Below are positions 18,903 through 28,592 of a stretch of DNA of 41,408 nucleotides, piece after piece. The DNA is from Bacteroidaceae bacterium (GTDB lineage: Bacteria > Bacteroidota > Bacteroidia > Bacteroidales > Bacteroidaceae), in contig JAFWPH010000072.1 in NCBI GenBank assembly GCA_017509605.1, positions 1 through 41,408 on the forward strand, given 5' to 3'. The notes under the pieces are model-generated. The model worked only from the letters and a program-made list of their open reading frames with translations. It searched no databases and had not been told where the DNA came from. Both the position numbers and the translations under genes were made by a program. Position 1 is the stretch's first letter. The number at the start of each line of letters is the position of its first letter.

Positions 18903-19559
18903 ATGAGAACACTTAGAATGCCCAAAATCATGAGCGCATTGCTCAGCCTGACCATGACGGCAGTCATTCTCGCAGCATGCCATGGTGGAAACAATGGCGG
19001 AAACATCAATCCCGACTATCCTCTGCCAGGTCCTGAGGAGTCGGCTGTGAGGAAACTGTGCGACACGCTGATGTCTCAGGAAGGCCAGACCCTGACTGGT
19101 GCTCAGTTGGCCGTCATGAGGTACGGGGTTGACTACCATCCCGACACCTTCGGCATCGCCCTGCCCGTCACCGACATCGATGAACGTCCTGTTGAAGGTG
19201 TGACCTACACCAATGAGGAGTCGGGTGGTACCCTCATCTTCCATTACGACACCACATTCGATGACGAGGTCACCGACTCCATCGGTCCCATCGGCACCGT
19301 TGATATGCGCACAGTGGTCCACTCATGGAGTAGCAGCGAAAGTCTGCCCGACTCCGCCGAAACCAATCGGCTACGCGCACGTGGCAACAGCATCTACACG
19401 CCTTATCGTTGGGTTCACACTGGACGTAGAAAAAGCAACAACTACACCCCGCGATGGTTCGGCGAGTACCATGGCGGCATCATCTACGTCTATCCAGGCG
19501 CCGACAGCCTCATCCTCACCTACGGCTACGAGGAATCCAAACGCATCTACAAGAGATAG
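18903..19559 (+). CDS. lipoprotein of unknown function, paralogue A
   Basis: A 218-residue lipoprotein: signal segment then lipobox ILAAC (cysteine at residue 24), followed by a glycine/asparagine-rich linker. The mature domain carries EGQTLTGAQLAVM, DIDERPVEGVTYTNEESGG, RARGNSIYTPYRWVH and a C-terminal IIYVYPGADSL ... EESKRIYKR. It is clearly paralogous to the gene at 21080 over the whole length. I do not recognise the family and see no catalytic motif. It sits directly before the GH43 enzyme gene, and its relatives flank the enzyme genes. A surface role in handling the same glycan is therefore a reasonable guess, not a demonstrated one. Confidence 0.8.
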   Translation: MRTLRMPKIMSALLSLTMTAVILAACHGGNNGGNINPDYPLPGPEESAVRKLCDTLMSQEGQTLTGAQLAVMRYGVDYHPDTFGIALPVTDIDERPVEGVTYTNEESGGTLIFHYDTTFDDEVTDSIGPIGTVDMRTVVHSWSSSESLPDSAETNRLRARGNSIYTPYRWVHTGRRKSNNYTPRWFGEYHGGIIYVYPGADSLILTYGYEESKRIYKR

Positions 19560-19602
19560 ACCCACAGAACCATCAGGAGAACACAATAACAAAAAAACAC
19601 AC

Positions 19603-19610
19603 TAATTTTG
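19603..19610 (+). promoter_or_regulatory. -7-like element before the GH43 gene
   Basis: TAATTTTG lies 37 bp upstream of ATG 19648. The -33 region is weak. It could give the enzyme gene its own transcript. Confidence 0.4.
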
Positions 19611-19647
19611 TGCCATCATCTGAAAACAACCTAATTTTTATATCTTT

Positions 19648-21036
19648 ATGAGACAAGAAAACATCATCAAGAGAGCGACATCAGCCTTTGCACTTTTGTC
19701 GTTATGCTGTATGAGTGTCAACGCGCAGCAAACCACACCTAAGCAGTTGAACATGCCGATTATCCAAACGAAATACACCGCCGACCCCGCGCCTTACGTG
19801 CACGACGGAGTAGTCTATCTCTTCACCACCCATGACGAGGACGGCGCAGAAGGATTCAACATGAAAGACTGGTTGCTCTACACATCAACCGATATGGTGA
19901 ACTGGCAGGACCACGGCGCAGTGGCTTCATTACGTGACTTCAAGTGGTACAAAGGCAACAACGGCGCATGGGCGGAGCAGGTCATCGAGCGCAACGGAAA
20001 ATGGTATATGTACTGTCCTATTCACGGCAATGGTATCGGCGTTTTGGTAGCCGACAACCCAGAAGGGCCATATAGAGACCCATTGGGACAACCCCTCGTA
20101 TGGCAAAAGGAACACTGGGATGACATCGACCCGACCGTTTGGATTGACGATGATGGACAAGCCTATATGTACTGGGGAAACCCCAACGTTTATTATGTGA
20201 AGTTGAATGAAGACATGGTGTCCTATAGTGGCGACATTGTGAAATTACCCAAGATCAAGGACTACCAAGAAGGGCCTTGGCTTTGGTCGCGCAAGAACGC
20301 GAAAGGCGAGAAGAAATGGTATCTGGCCTTCGCCTCGACTTGTTGCCCTGAAGGAATCGGTTATGCCATGAGCGACAGCCCCACTGGCCCATGGGAATAC
20401 AAGGGACACATCATGGACCACACCGTGAGCACACGAGGCAACCATCCAGGCATCATCGATTATAAAGGCAGGTCCTACTGTTTCGGTCTGAACTACGACG
20501 TGTTCCGTCTTGAGACCAGCCGCCATGCAGAGCAACGTTCGGTGTCTGCCGCTGAGATGACGTACAACGCCGACGGCACCATCCAGGAAGTTCCATACTT
20601 CATTGACGCCACCTTGCGTCAGGTAGAGGCCTTCGACCCCTTCCGCCATGTGGAAGCCGAGACAATGGCATGGGGATATGGCCTGAAAACCACCCGCGCC
20701 AATCCATCAGGTCCTTGGAACCCTACCCTCTTCGTCACCGACATTGACGAGGGCGAGTATATCCTGGTAAAAGGTGTTGATTTCAAGAGTGGTGCCAAGA
20801 GCATGACGGTGAGTTGTGCAGCCCACCTCTACGGAGGCAAGTTGGAGATACGTCTCGACGCACCCGACGGTCCATGTGTCGGCAGTGTCATCATACCCAA
20901 CACCCGCGACAAGTTCACGGAGTTCACCACATCGTTGAAGGACGCCAAAGGCACCCACGACCTCTATTTTGTGTTTGTGGGCAATACCATGCAGAGGAAG
21001 AATCTCTTCAACTTCGATTGGTGGGAGGTGAAATAA
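19648..21036 (+). CDS. GH43 family glycosidase with C-terminal CBM6-like domain
   Basis: A 462-residue secreted enzyme with signal peptide (FALLSLCCMSVNA). The five-bladed-propeller GH43 domain (about 35-310) shows the three expected acids: Asp46 in TADPAPY, Asp161 in DDIDPTVWIDDDG and Glu208 in QEGPWLW. GH43 enzymes are mainly arabinofuranosidases or xylosidases, so plant hemicellulose is the likely substrate class. A CBM6-like sandwich follows (about 320-462: HVEAETMAWGYGLKT ... DEGEYILVKGVDF ... LFNFDWWEVK). It lies between the two lipoprotein paralogues. A fragment of a second copy's C-terminus survives at 21961. Confidence 0.9.
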   Translation: MRQENIIKRATSAFALLSLCCMSVNAQQTTPKQLNMPIIQTKYTADPAPYVHDGVVYLFTTHDEDGAEGFNMKDWLLYTSTDMVNWQDHGAVASLRDFKWYKGNNGAWAEQVIERNGKWYMYCPIHGNGIGVLVADNPEGPYRDPLGQPLVWQKEHWDDIDPTVWIDDDGQAYMYWGNPNVYYVKLNEDMVSYSGDIVKLPKIKDYQEGPWLWSRKNAKGEKKWYLAFASTCCPEGIGYAMSDSPTGPWEYKGHIMDHTVSTRGNHPGIIDYKGRSYCFGLNYDVFRLETSRHAEQRSVSAAEMTYNADGTIQEVPYFIDATLRQVEAFDPFRHVEAETMAWGYGLKTTRANPSGPWNPTLFVTDIDEGEYILVKGVDFKSGAKSMTVSCAAHLYGGKLEIRLDAPDGPCVGSVIIPNTRDKFTEFTTSLKDAKGTHDLYFVFVGNTMQRKNLFNFDWWEVK

Positions 21037-21079
21037 ATAGAAGAAAACCTACATGACAATCTATAAACAGAAAGACATT

Positions 21080-21745
21080 ATGAGAACATCTATAGGACCT
21101 AACAATATGAGCGTTCTGCTCATTCTGCTGGCGGCAATCATACTCGCATCTTGTAATGAAGGAAAGCCCAATGGAAACAACAACGGTGGTGAAGCAGACT
21201 ACCCCATGCCGAGTCCAGAGGAGCAGGCTGCTATTGACCTTTGGGACACCCTTCACACCATCGAAGGTCAGACCTTGAACGGCGCACAGTTGGCCGTCAT
21301 GAAAAGCAAAGTCATAGATATGGACCACCTGCTCTGCATCAACCTTCCGGTTTCCGATATTGACGAACGTCCTCTCGGAGATGTCACGTACACCAACGAG
21401 GAGACAGGTGGCACCATTGTATTCCACTTAGGTCCCGTAGAGGATGACGAAGTGGTCGATTCCCTCAATCCCATCGGCACCATTGACCTTTGGACAGTGG
21501 TTCACTCTTGGGAGACTAAGGACTGCCTGCCCGACTCCGCCAACACGTTCAATCGCGTCCAAGCTCGTGGCAATAGTATATATACCCCCTACCACATGGT
21601 TCATTCAGGCCGCAAGAAAAAGAACAATTACGAACTCCGTTGGTTTCCTGAGTACTATGGTTGCATCATCTACGTCTATCCAGGCGCCGACAGCCTTGCC
21701 ATGACCTTCGGGTATGAAGAGTCAAAACGCATCTACAAGAGATAA
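21080..21745 (+). CDS. lipoprotein of unknown function, paralogue B
   Basis: A 221-residue lipoprotein with lipobox IILASC. The frame is open from 21053, but ATG 21080 is preferred: the sequence around it (AACAGAAAGACATT then ATGAGAACA) copies the leader and start of paralogue A (AACAGAAAGGCAAT then ATGAGAACA). Shared blocks with A include EGQTL.GAQLAVM, DIDERP, VTYTNEE.GG, RGNSIYTPY and ESKRIYKR. The function is unknown. Its 3' end is almost identical in DNA to the fragment at 27924-27983. Confidence 0.8.
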   Translation: MRTSIGPNNMSVLLILLAAIILASCNEGKPNGNNNGGEADYPMPSPEEQAAIDLWDTLHTIEGQTLNGAQLAVMKSKVIDMDHLLCINLPVSDIDERPLGDVTYTNEETGGTIVFHLGPVEDDEVVDSLNPIGTIDLWTVVHSWETKDCLPDSANTFNRVQARGNSIYTPYHMVHSGRKKKNNYELRWFPEYYGCIIYVYPGADSLAMTFGYEESKRIYKR

Positions 21746-21960
21746 GTTTTTAATATGATTAATAACGTATCTTCAGTCTTCTCCCCAAAGTTATGTCGTC
21801 ATCAAAACTTTTCATGGTAAATGCTATTTCTGAATACGGAAAAATCACTAATTTTGCTAAATATATTAAGGTTGACTTTTCTGGTTTCCTAAAAACACTT
21901 CAATAGGGAATCCGTGGTCAAATAACAACCTAGATAATAATATTCTGATAATAGAAAACA

Positions 21961-22053
21961 CCCAAAGGCACACACGACCTCTACTTTATGTTCGTGAGCA
22001 ATGCCATGCAGAGCAATAACCTCTTCAACTTCTACCGGTGGGAGGTGAAATAG
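21961..22053 (+). pseudogene. 3' remnant of a second GH43-CBM gene
   Basis: Thirty codons plus TAG read PKGTHDLYFMFVSNAMQSNN, then LFNFYRWEVK. They match the last 30 residues of the intact GH43 protein (AKGTHDLYFVFVGNTMQRKN, then LFNFDWWEVK). Nothing else of the gene is left. The region 21746-21960 before it holds no gene, only a -7-like TAATTTTG at 21849-21856. Confidence 0.85.
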
Positions 22054-22087
22054 CATGACAACATCGATTTCATAAAAACTAACTAAT

Positions 22088-25000
22088 ATGATAAACTTTT
22101 TTTTTGTAGCAGCAACTCTCCTAACGATGAGTCTGCCATTGGCTGCACAGAATGACAACACAGAACGTTTGTGGTACGACAAACCTGCGTCAATATGGCT
22201 GGAAGCCCTGCCTGTCGGCAATGGGCGCCTGGGCGGAATGGTCTATGGCGGCACGCAGATTGATCAGATCCAATTGAACGAGGACTCCTTCTGGTCGGGC
22301 GGTCCACACAACAACAACAGTACGACATCGGCCAATTACTTGCAGCAGGTGCGCAACCTTATCTTCAGCGGTAATGAGCAGGATGCGGAGAACCTCATCA
22401 ACCAACAGTTCATCAAGGGACCGCACGGTATGAAGTACCTCACTTTGGGCAGTCTGGTTCTAACACATTCGGGTATCAACACCAACCAAGTGACCAACTA
22501 CCAACGCGAGTTGGACCTGCAGACAGCCCTCTCGAAAGTTTCTTTCGACCAAAACGGACACCACTACACCCGTACCGTCTTCGCCTCCATACCCGACAAT
22601 GTCATCGTCATGCGCATCGAGGCCGACACCCCGTCGTCTTTCACCATCAGCCACTCTGCGCCTTTCAGCACGACCTATACGAACGGCACCAATTGCGCCA
22701 TCGCCACCATCAATGGAGTGGACCACGAGGGCATACCCAGCAGACTCAAGGCCACGCTCCGCTATCATGTGGAGAGCGACGGCACGGTGACCTACAATTC
22801 GGGCGGCAACGTGGCGGTGAACAACTACACCACGGCCACCATCTATATCTCGGCAGCCACCAACTATGTCAACTACCAGGACGTTAGCGGCAACGCTTCG
22901 GCCAAGAGCCAGAACTGGCTCGACCAAGCCCTGCAGCACGACTACGACGAACTGCTCACCCGACATACCAATGCCTATCAGGAACAGTACAACCGCGTGA
23001 AACTCAACCTCCCCTCGACTTCGAACAGCAACCTGACCACTGACAAACGTTTGGATAAGTTCTATGGCAGCAACGACTGGGGCATGGTGGCTCTGCTCTT
23101 CAACTACGGACGCTACCTGCTCATCTCATCATCGCAGTCAGGCGGACAACCCGCCAACCTGCAGGGACTGTGGAACGACAAGGCAGACGCCCCATGGGAT
23201 TCGAAATACACCATCAACATCAACACGGAGATGAACTACTGGCCGTCGGAGGTTGCCAACCTCACGGAGACCAACGCACCGTTCTTCCAGATGATACACG
23301 ACCTGAGCCAGACTGGTGCCGTCACTGCCCAGACAATGTATGGATGCAACGGATGGGTCGCCCACCACAACACCGACCTCTGGCGCATCGCTGGTCCAGT
23401 CGATGGCGCTTACTGGGGCATGTACCCCAACGGCGGTGCATGGCTCGCCACACACCTCTGGCAGCACTACCTCTACACGGGCGACGTGGATTTCCTCCGC
23501 CAGTGGTATCCCGTCATCAAGGGCACGGCCGACTTCTATCTCAGCTACATGGTGCCGCATCCCAACTACCCCTCCACGTCGGCGCCTAACGGGGAACATT
23601 GGCTCGTCGTCGCTCCTTCGGTGAGTCCCGAACAAGGACCTGCAGGCAAATCCACCCCCATCACGGCTGGTTGCACCATGGACAACCAGATTGTCTTCGA
23701 CGCCTTGTCGAACACACTGAATGCGGCGCGTATCCTCGGTGAGGACGCCACATACCAGCAGAGACTCGAGCAGACCCTGGCTTTGTTGCCGCCCATGCAG
23801 ATAGGCAGCCGCAAACAACTTTTGGAATGGCTCGTCGATGCCGACGGCAGCGAGTTCCAACACCGACATATCTCCCATCTCTACGGACTCTTCCCCTCCA
23901 ACCAGATCAGTCCCTATAGCCACAACGAACTCTTCGCAGCCGCCAAACAGACGCTGACCGACCGTGGCGACGAGGCCACGGGATGGAGCCTCGGTTGGAA
24001 GATATGCTTCTGGGCTCGTATGCTTGACGGAACCCATGCCCTGACCATCCTCAAGAACATGCTGCGGCTGCTGCCATCGGAGGACGCTACCAGCCAGTAT
24101 CCCAACGGCCGCACCTTCCCTAACCTCTTCGACGCGCACCCGCCTTTCCAGATCGACGGTAACTTCGGTGCCACGGCCGGCATCGCCGAGATGCTGCTGC
24201 AGAGCCACGACGGAGCCGTACATCTGCTTCCTGCTTTGCCTTCTGTCTGGGAGAAAGGCAGTGTCAGCGGTCTTCGTGCAAGAGGAGGATTTGAAGTCGA
24301 TATGGAATGGGACAACTCAGAACTCCAATCTGCCACGATACGCTCCACTATTGGCGGCACCCTGCGCCTGCGCTCCTACGTGGAACTGAAGGGCGAGGGA
24401 CTGAGTAAGGCTGAGGGCGAATGCCCCAACCCGCTCTTCGCTCCGGCTCAAATCAAGGAACCGCTCCTTTCAAGTTCGCTAACCTCCACGCCGCAACTCG
24501 AGGTGAATACGGTCTATGAGTACGACCTGACCACCGTCGCCGACGGTGAATACCATGTCTATCTGAAAAAATCGAATAAACCAGGCGAAGCAGAAGTAAC
24601 AGGAGAATACAATGTGGGTGACGACATCGTGGACTTTGCCCCGACCTCTTGGGCAGGACAGACAGATGAATACAGCGGACTGGACCACAAGGCTTACGAA
24701 CACTACAAACATGGCGACTCCAACGGCGCGGGCAACGTGATGACACAGACGCTCACGGGCCTGAAGAACGGAGTCTATGCCGTGACACTTGAGGCTGCAG
24801 CCTCGTTCACCTCCAGCCGCGGCTTCGAGTGCCCGACAGGCGACGGCCTGTCCGAGATCTTCGCCAACGATACACAGGTGAACCTGACAGTGGTTGACCG
24901 CGAATGGGTATCGTCCATCGATCCAGTCACCTTGTACGCCACTGTCACCGACGGCACGCTGACTTACGGCATCCGCAACCTGCAGGAATCAGGCAACTGG

Positions 25001-27823
25001 TACATCGCCAATGTCACCGGCATCGAATACGTCTCGGCTTTGGACATAGAAGAAGAGGAAGGAGCAAACAAACAGAATCTGACGTTCAGGACCGATGATT
25101 ATTGCACTGCGAACTGGGATGCCAGTTCCAGCACATTCACCTGGGGTTCTGGTGGATGGGGAAATCCCGAATGGGTATTCATGACAGCCGAAGACGTCAG
25201 CGGCGACCTCAGTTCATGGACGAAACTGCACCTGAAAGTTAGCGACTGGACTAACGCAAGCGCCCAGCAACTCAAGATAGTATTTACCACAAATGACGGC
25301 TCTTGGCCTCCCAGCGGTCCGAAAAAGGAATTCATCGTATCCCCCGATGCCTCGGGCAATATCGATCTCTCGCTGGAGGGCGTGGACTGGGGCAATTGCG
25401 ACATCACCAACATCGTTGACCTGACCGTCTACGGCTGCGACCGGGACAACACTTCCATGGATGCCTCCGTGAAGGTGACAGAGGCGTATTACACGTTCGA
25501 AAACAAGCACGGGCTGACGTTCAAGACCGAAGAGTATTGCGCTGCGAACTGGAATGAAAGTACCAGCACGTTCACCTGGGGTTCAGGTGGATGGAACAGC
25601 GAATGGGTGTTCATGACTGCTGTCGGCGTCAGCGGCGACCTCAGTTCATGGACGAAACTGCACCTCCATGTAAGCGACTGGAACAACGCGAGTGCCCAAC
25701 AACTGAGGATTGTCTTCAAAAAGAACGACGGTTCAAATCCACCCAGCGGTCCGACAAAGGAATTCATCGTCTCCCCCGATGCCTCGGGCAATATCGACCT
25801 CTCGCTGGAGGGCGTGGACTGGGGCAATTGCGACATCACCAACATCGTTGACCTGACCGTCTACGGCTGCGACCGGGACAACACTTCCATGGATGCCTCC
25901 GTGAAGGTGACAGAAGCATATTACGTTGTAGGTACAGGGTCTTCGCTAAGTCCTGTCAACCAGTTGGTGAACATCAACGTCAACGGCACTACACGCACCT
26001 ACAGACTCTACATACCCAATGACTGCAACACCGGCGCTCCTTTAGTCATCGCCATGCACGGCGCCTACGGCAGCAGTGAAGACCCCACTCCACCGGGTTT
26101 CAATGCCATAGCCGACACGGAGAAGTTCATTGTCGCCTATCCGCAAGGTTTGACACAGTACATGCCCGGTATAGGAGGCTATGCCGCGGGATGGGACGCC
26201 ACAGGTGAAAACAATGCCGACGTCGCTTTCATCAAGGCCATTGTCAATGAATTGGCACAAAACTACGGAATAGACCTCAAACGCGTCTATTGCTGCGGAT
26301 TCTCCAACGGCGGCATGAACGCCTATGCCCTGGCCAACGCCGCCAGCGACGTGTTTGCCGCCTATGCCAGCATCAGCGGTTACCCAATCAATGAGTTCCA
26401 CCTGCGCCATGCAGGCGACCGCCCGGTGCCCTTCCTGCACATCCACGGCAAGAACGACGGCACATTGCCTTACTCGCTGACCCCCACCATCGTCGATGAT
26501 ATGGTGGCCCGCATGGGTGCCAACCCTGTACCTGTGAAGACCACTGTCAACGGTAGTTACACCAAAAGCGTCTATGAGGCCACGGACGGCAGTTTCCCCT
26601 ACATCTTCTACGAAGTTGACGGTATGGGACACGACTCCTTCACCATCAACACCGAGGACGGCAACTCCTCGCTCACCATGTGGAAGTTCTTCAAGAATTA
26701 TACGCTTGACACATCCTGCGACACCAAGTTGAAGTGGATGCCGCGCATCGAGACTTCGAACTTCAACCCATCAGCCCATGGTTGGACAGTGAACTCAGGC
26801 ACCACACTGCTGGCATTTGGTGAAGGCGCACAAACCAATGCCAACCAAAACGTCTATCACTCACTGCAACTGACCACCGGCCAGTACATGCTCTCTTTCC
26901 GTGCTGAAGGTGAGGCTGGCAAGACCGTCGGTGTGAAACTGCAACGTTACCAGACCAACGCCGTGGTGCTGAATGAAACTGTAGAAGTGGGCAAGGATGT
27001 CACTCTGCTCTTCGACATCGAGAATGATGACTTCGGAGAATACAAGATCACCTTTACACGCCAGAACAGTTCCGACAACATTACCATCAGCAACATCGTG
27101 CTGGCAACGGTAGATGTCGTGCTGGACAACAACGCCGACAACGCTATTAACAACTATGACCTTTTCACAGGCAATGTGGCCATCAACGGACGCACACTCT
27201 ACAAGGACCAGGCATGGAACACACTGTGCCTCCCATTCAATGTCACCGTCAACGAATCCGTACTCGACGGTGCCATCGTGAAGACGCTTGAGAGCACCGA
27301 ATTCTCCAACGGCACACTGACCTTGAACTTCACGGAAAGCAACATCGGCGAGATGCAGGCTGGCGTACCCTACATCATCATGTGGAATAGCGGATACGAC
27401 ATCGTCAACCCTGTGTTCAAGGATGTCACCATCAACAACACCATTTCGACAATAGAGACCGACTACGTCAAATTCGAGGGCAGTTATGCACCCATCATTT
27501 ATGAGGCGGCAAACAACAGCGTCCTTTATCTTGGCGATAGCAATACCCTCTACTATCCAAACAAAGCCATGACCATTGGTGCTTTCCGCGCACGTTTCTT
27601 GCTCAACGACCTCACGGCAGGTGACATCGAGACGAGCGCCTCCACCCGCTCCTTCGTGCTCAACTTCGGTGGCGAATCGACTGGCATCAGACATATTATC
27701 GTCTCGTCAGACCAGTCAGACTCGTCAGACAATTGGTACACCATCGACGGTCGCCGCCTCAACAGCACGCCCACGCAGCGAGGCATCTACATCAGGAACG
27801 GTAAGAAGTTCGTAATCAAGTAA
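22088..27823 (+). CDS. GH95 fucosidase-type / CE1-like esterase fusion with internal repeats
   Basis: A 1911-residue secreted multidomain protein. A signal peptide is followed by a GH95 domain (about 25-790). Expected GH95 residues are visible: Asn377 and Asn379 in [12 protein letters not shown], Glu515 in APSVSPEQG and Asp690 in [15 protein letters not shown]-like domain (about 835-985) and two 138-residue repeats (998-1135 and 1143-1280) follow. Next is an alpha/beta-hydrolase esterase of CE1/PHB-depolymerase type (about 1290-1540) with Ser1406 in GFSNGG, Asp1457 in HGKNDG and His1515 in DGMGHDS. The remainder is a binding domain (about 1555-1675), a segment with WNTLCLPF (about 1690-1860) and a tail ([13 protein letters not shown]). 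The likely role is debranching of an acylated, fucose- or galactose-substituted polysaccharide such as xyloglucan or pectin. Neither activity is certain: GH95 also includes L-galactosidases. Confidence 0.88.
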   Translation: MINFFFVAATLLTMSLPLAAQNDNTERLWYDKPASIWLEALPVGNGRLGGMVYGGTQIDQIQLNEDSFWSGGPHNNNSTTSANYLQQVRNLIFSGNEQDAENLINQQFIKGPHGMKYLTLGSLVLTHSGINTNQVTNYQRELDLQTALSKVSFDQNGHHYTRTVFASIPDNVIVMRIEADTPSSFTISHSAPFSTTYTNGTNCAIATINGVDHEGIPSRLKATLRYHVESDGTVTYNSGGNVAVNNYTTATIYISAATNYVNYQDVSGNASAKSQNWLDQALQHDYDELLTRHTNAYQEQYNRVKLNLPSTSNSNLTTDKRLDKFYGSNDWGMVALLFNYGRYLLISSSQSGGQPANLQGLWNDKADAPWDSKYTININTEMNYWPSEVANLTETNAPFFQMIHDLSQTGAVTAQTMYGCNGWVAHHNTDLWRIAGPVDGAYWGMYPNGGAWLATHLWQHYLYTGDVDFLRQWYPVIKGTADFYLSYMVPHPNYPSTSAPNGEHWLVVAPSVSPEQGPAGKSTPITAGCTMDNQIVFDALSNTLNAARILGEDATYQQRLEQTLALLPPMQIGSRKQLLEWLVDADGSEFQHRHISHLYGLFPSNQISPYSHNELFAAAKQTLTDRGDEATGWSLGWKICFWARMLDGTHALTILKNMLRLLPSEDATSQYPNGRTFPNLFDAHPPFQIDGNFGATAGIAEMLLQSHDGAVHLLPALPSVWEKGSVSGLRARGGFEVDMEWDNSELQSATIRSTIGGTLRLRSYVELKGEGLSKAEGECPNPLFAPAQIKEPLLSSSLTSTPQLEVNTVYEYDLTTVADGEYHVYLKKSNKPGEAEVTGEYNVGDDIVDFAPTSWAGQTDEYSGLDHKAYEHYKHGDSNGAGNVMTQTLTGLKNGVYAVTLEAAASFTSSRGFECPTGDGLSEIFANDTQVNLTVVDREWVSSIDPVTLYATVTDGTLTYGIRNLQESGNWYIANVTGIEYVSALDIEEEEGANKQNLTFRTDDYCTANWDASSSTFTWGSGGWGNPEWVFMTAEDVSGDLSSWTKLHLKVSDWTNASAQQLKIVFTTNDGSWPPSGPKKEFIVSPDASGNIDLSLEGVDWGNCDITNIVDLTVYGCDRDNTSMDASVKVTEAYYTFENKHGLTFKTEEYCAANWNESTSTFTWGSGGWNSEWVFMTAVGVSGDLSSWTKLHLHVSDWNNASAQQLRIVFKKNDGSNPPSGPTKEFIVSPDASGNIDLSLEGVDWGNCDITNIVDLTVYGCDRDNTSMDASVKVTEAYYVVGTGSSLSPVNQLVNINVNGTTRTYRLYIPNDCNTGAPLVIAMHGAYGSSEDPTPPGFNAIADTEKFIVAYPQGLTQYMPGIGGYAAGWDATGENNADVAFIKAIVNELAQNYGIDLKRVYCCGFSNGGMNAYALANAASDVFAAYASISGYPINEFHLRHAGDRPVPFLHIHGKNDGTLPYSLTPTIVDDMVARMGANPVPVKTTVNGSYTKSVYEATDGSFPYIFYEVDGMGHDSFTINTEDGNSSLTMWKFFKNYTLDTSCDTKLKWMPRIETSNFNPSAHGWTVNSGTTLLAFGEGAQTNANQNVYHSLQLTTGQYMLSFRAEGEAGKTVGVKLQRYQTNAVVLNETVEVGKDVTLLFDIENDDFGEYKITFTRQNSSDNITISNIVLATVDVVLDNNADNAINNYDLFTGNVAINGRTLYKDQAWNTLCLPFNVTVNESVLDGAIVKTLESTEFSNGTLTLNFTESNIGEMQAGVPYIIMWNSGYDIVNPVFKDVTINNTISTIETDYVKFEGSYAPIIYEAANNSVLYLGDSNTLYYPNKAMTIGAFRARFLLNDLTAGDIETSASTRSFVLNFGGESTGIRHIIVSSDQSDSSDNWYTIDGRRLNSTPTQRGIYIRNGKKFVIK
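25079..25492 (+). repeat. internal domain repeat, copy 1
   Basis: Encodes residues 998-1135 of the fusion protein ([13 protein letters not shown] to VTEAYY). The next copy follows after a 7-residue linker with a 435-bp period. The last 145 bp or so are almost identical to copy 2 at DNA level, including synonymous positions. The domain is a predicted beta-sandwich ([27 protein letters not shown]), likely carbohydrate-binding. Confidence 0.9.
25514..25927 (+). repeat. internal domain repeat, copy 2
   Basis: Encodes residues 1143-1280 ([13 protein letters not shown] to VTEAYY). Differences from copy 1 concentrate in the first half of the unit. The 3' half, from about 25760, differs by only a few bases. 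Confidence 0.9.
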
Positions 27824-27853
27824 GGCCGGAGTCCCTAAAGTCCTAAAAGTCTG

Positions 27854-27983
27854 GAGTACGACAACTGCATCATCTACGTCTATCCAGGCAAAGGAAGAAC
27901 GGGGGACGGCTCATCCGCGTGGCGCCGACAGCCTTGCCATGACCTTCGGGTATGAAGAGTCAAAACGCATCTACAAGAAATAA
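27854..27983 (+). pseudogene. 3' remnant of a lipoprotein paralogue with a 34-bp insertion
   Basis: Codons for EYDNCIIYVYPG (27854-27889) are followed by 34 bp unrelated to the family (27890-27923). Then comes ADSLAMTFGYEESKRIYKK and TAA (27924-27983). The part after the insertion is identical to paralogue B for more than 50 bp up to the third-last codon. The 34-bp piece breaks the frame. Only the gene end survives, placed straight after the GH95 fusion gene. Confidence 0.85.
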
Positions 27984-28046
27984 GGGAAGCAAAAAGAGGA
28001 AAATTCTCTAAACAATTGCCTTTACCCTCATCTTTTCAAAAAATGC

Positions 28047-28054
28047 TAAATTTG
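28047..28054 (+). promoter_or_regulatory. -7 element before the small membrane protein gene
   Basis: TAAATTTG followed by CAG, 39 bp upstream of ATG 28093. The -33 box is not clear. Confidence 0.45.
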
Positions 28055-28092
28055 CAGAGACTAACGACGCGTCAATCTTTCCACACAAACAC

Positions 28093-28397
28093 ATGATGAG
28101 TCAACCAAAAAGATTTAGTTTTTCCCACTTTATCAGGAAGCCCTCAGTTTCATTCCGTTTGGCTTCATTTATGTGCTGATGATTATATATAAACTCTACC
28201 ATCACCACCATATCGCATTGTTCATCTCGTTTGCTCTGTCGCTCACCGTCATTCCTGTCCTATGGGCGATGTCGAAATGGCTTCCCGACTATCTCTGGTA
28301 CAGTTATCTCATTGCCTACCTCATCGAAGGCGCTGCCATCCTCATCCTCCATCGTGCCACACACGTGGAGTTCCGTCTGCCCACGCCCAAACAGTAG
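28093..28397 (+). pseudogene. small membrane protein with a frameshift near its start
   Basis: From ATG 28093 or 28096 the frame reads MSQPKRFSFSHF and then fails after a few more codons. From about 28131 a second frame reads YQEALSFIPFGFIYVLMIIY and continues through two to three hydrophobic helices to HVEFRLPTPKQ and TAG at 28395-28397. Adding a single T to the TTT run at 28129-28131 would join both parts into one protein of about 101 residues (FSHF-YQEALSF). The downstream part alone could start at GTG 28173 (74 residues). No family is recognised. It may be a real one-base deletion or a sequence error. Confidence 0.6.
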
Positions 28398-28480
28398 AGC
28401 GGAGGCGTGTCTAAAGGCAAAAAACACCTCAAAAGCAATAAAGTTAGGAAAAGAAAGGCGCTTTTTGGATAAAAACATGT

Positions 28481-28554
28481 AAATTTGCAGTTTGAATAAT
28501 CATTCCGAAAAATCCGGAAAAACTGGAAAAAAACGGAAAAACCGGATTATCCGG
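28481..28554 (+). promoter_or_regulatory. nhaA: promoter and repeat-rich leader of nhaA
   Basis: TAAATTTG (28481-28488) is a consensus -7 element 105 bp before the nhaA start. The predicted leader contains four approximate repeats of CCGGAAAAA (28504-28544) with a period of roughly 10 bp. It ends in the perfect palindrome CCGGATTATCCGG (28542-28554). The arrangement suggests regulation of the antiporter by a protein or RNA fold, but no known element is recognised. Confidence 0.45.
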
Positions 28555-28592
28555 ACCACATAGACTACAAATAATCAAAAAACTCACCACCA

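Noticed and set aside
23138..24223. Minus-strand frame inside the GH95 region
   Set aside because: Antisense to a well-supported catalytic domain and without family features.
18903..27823. Classical SusC/SusD polysaccharide utilisation locus
   Set aside because: No SusD-like lipoprotein and no SusC-length TonB receptor is present. The barrel at 15999 has a different architecture and lies in a separate operon.
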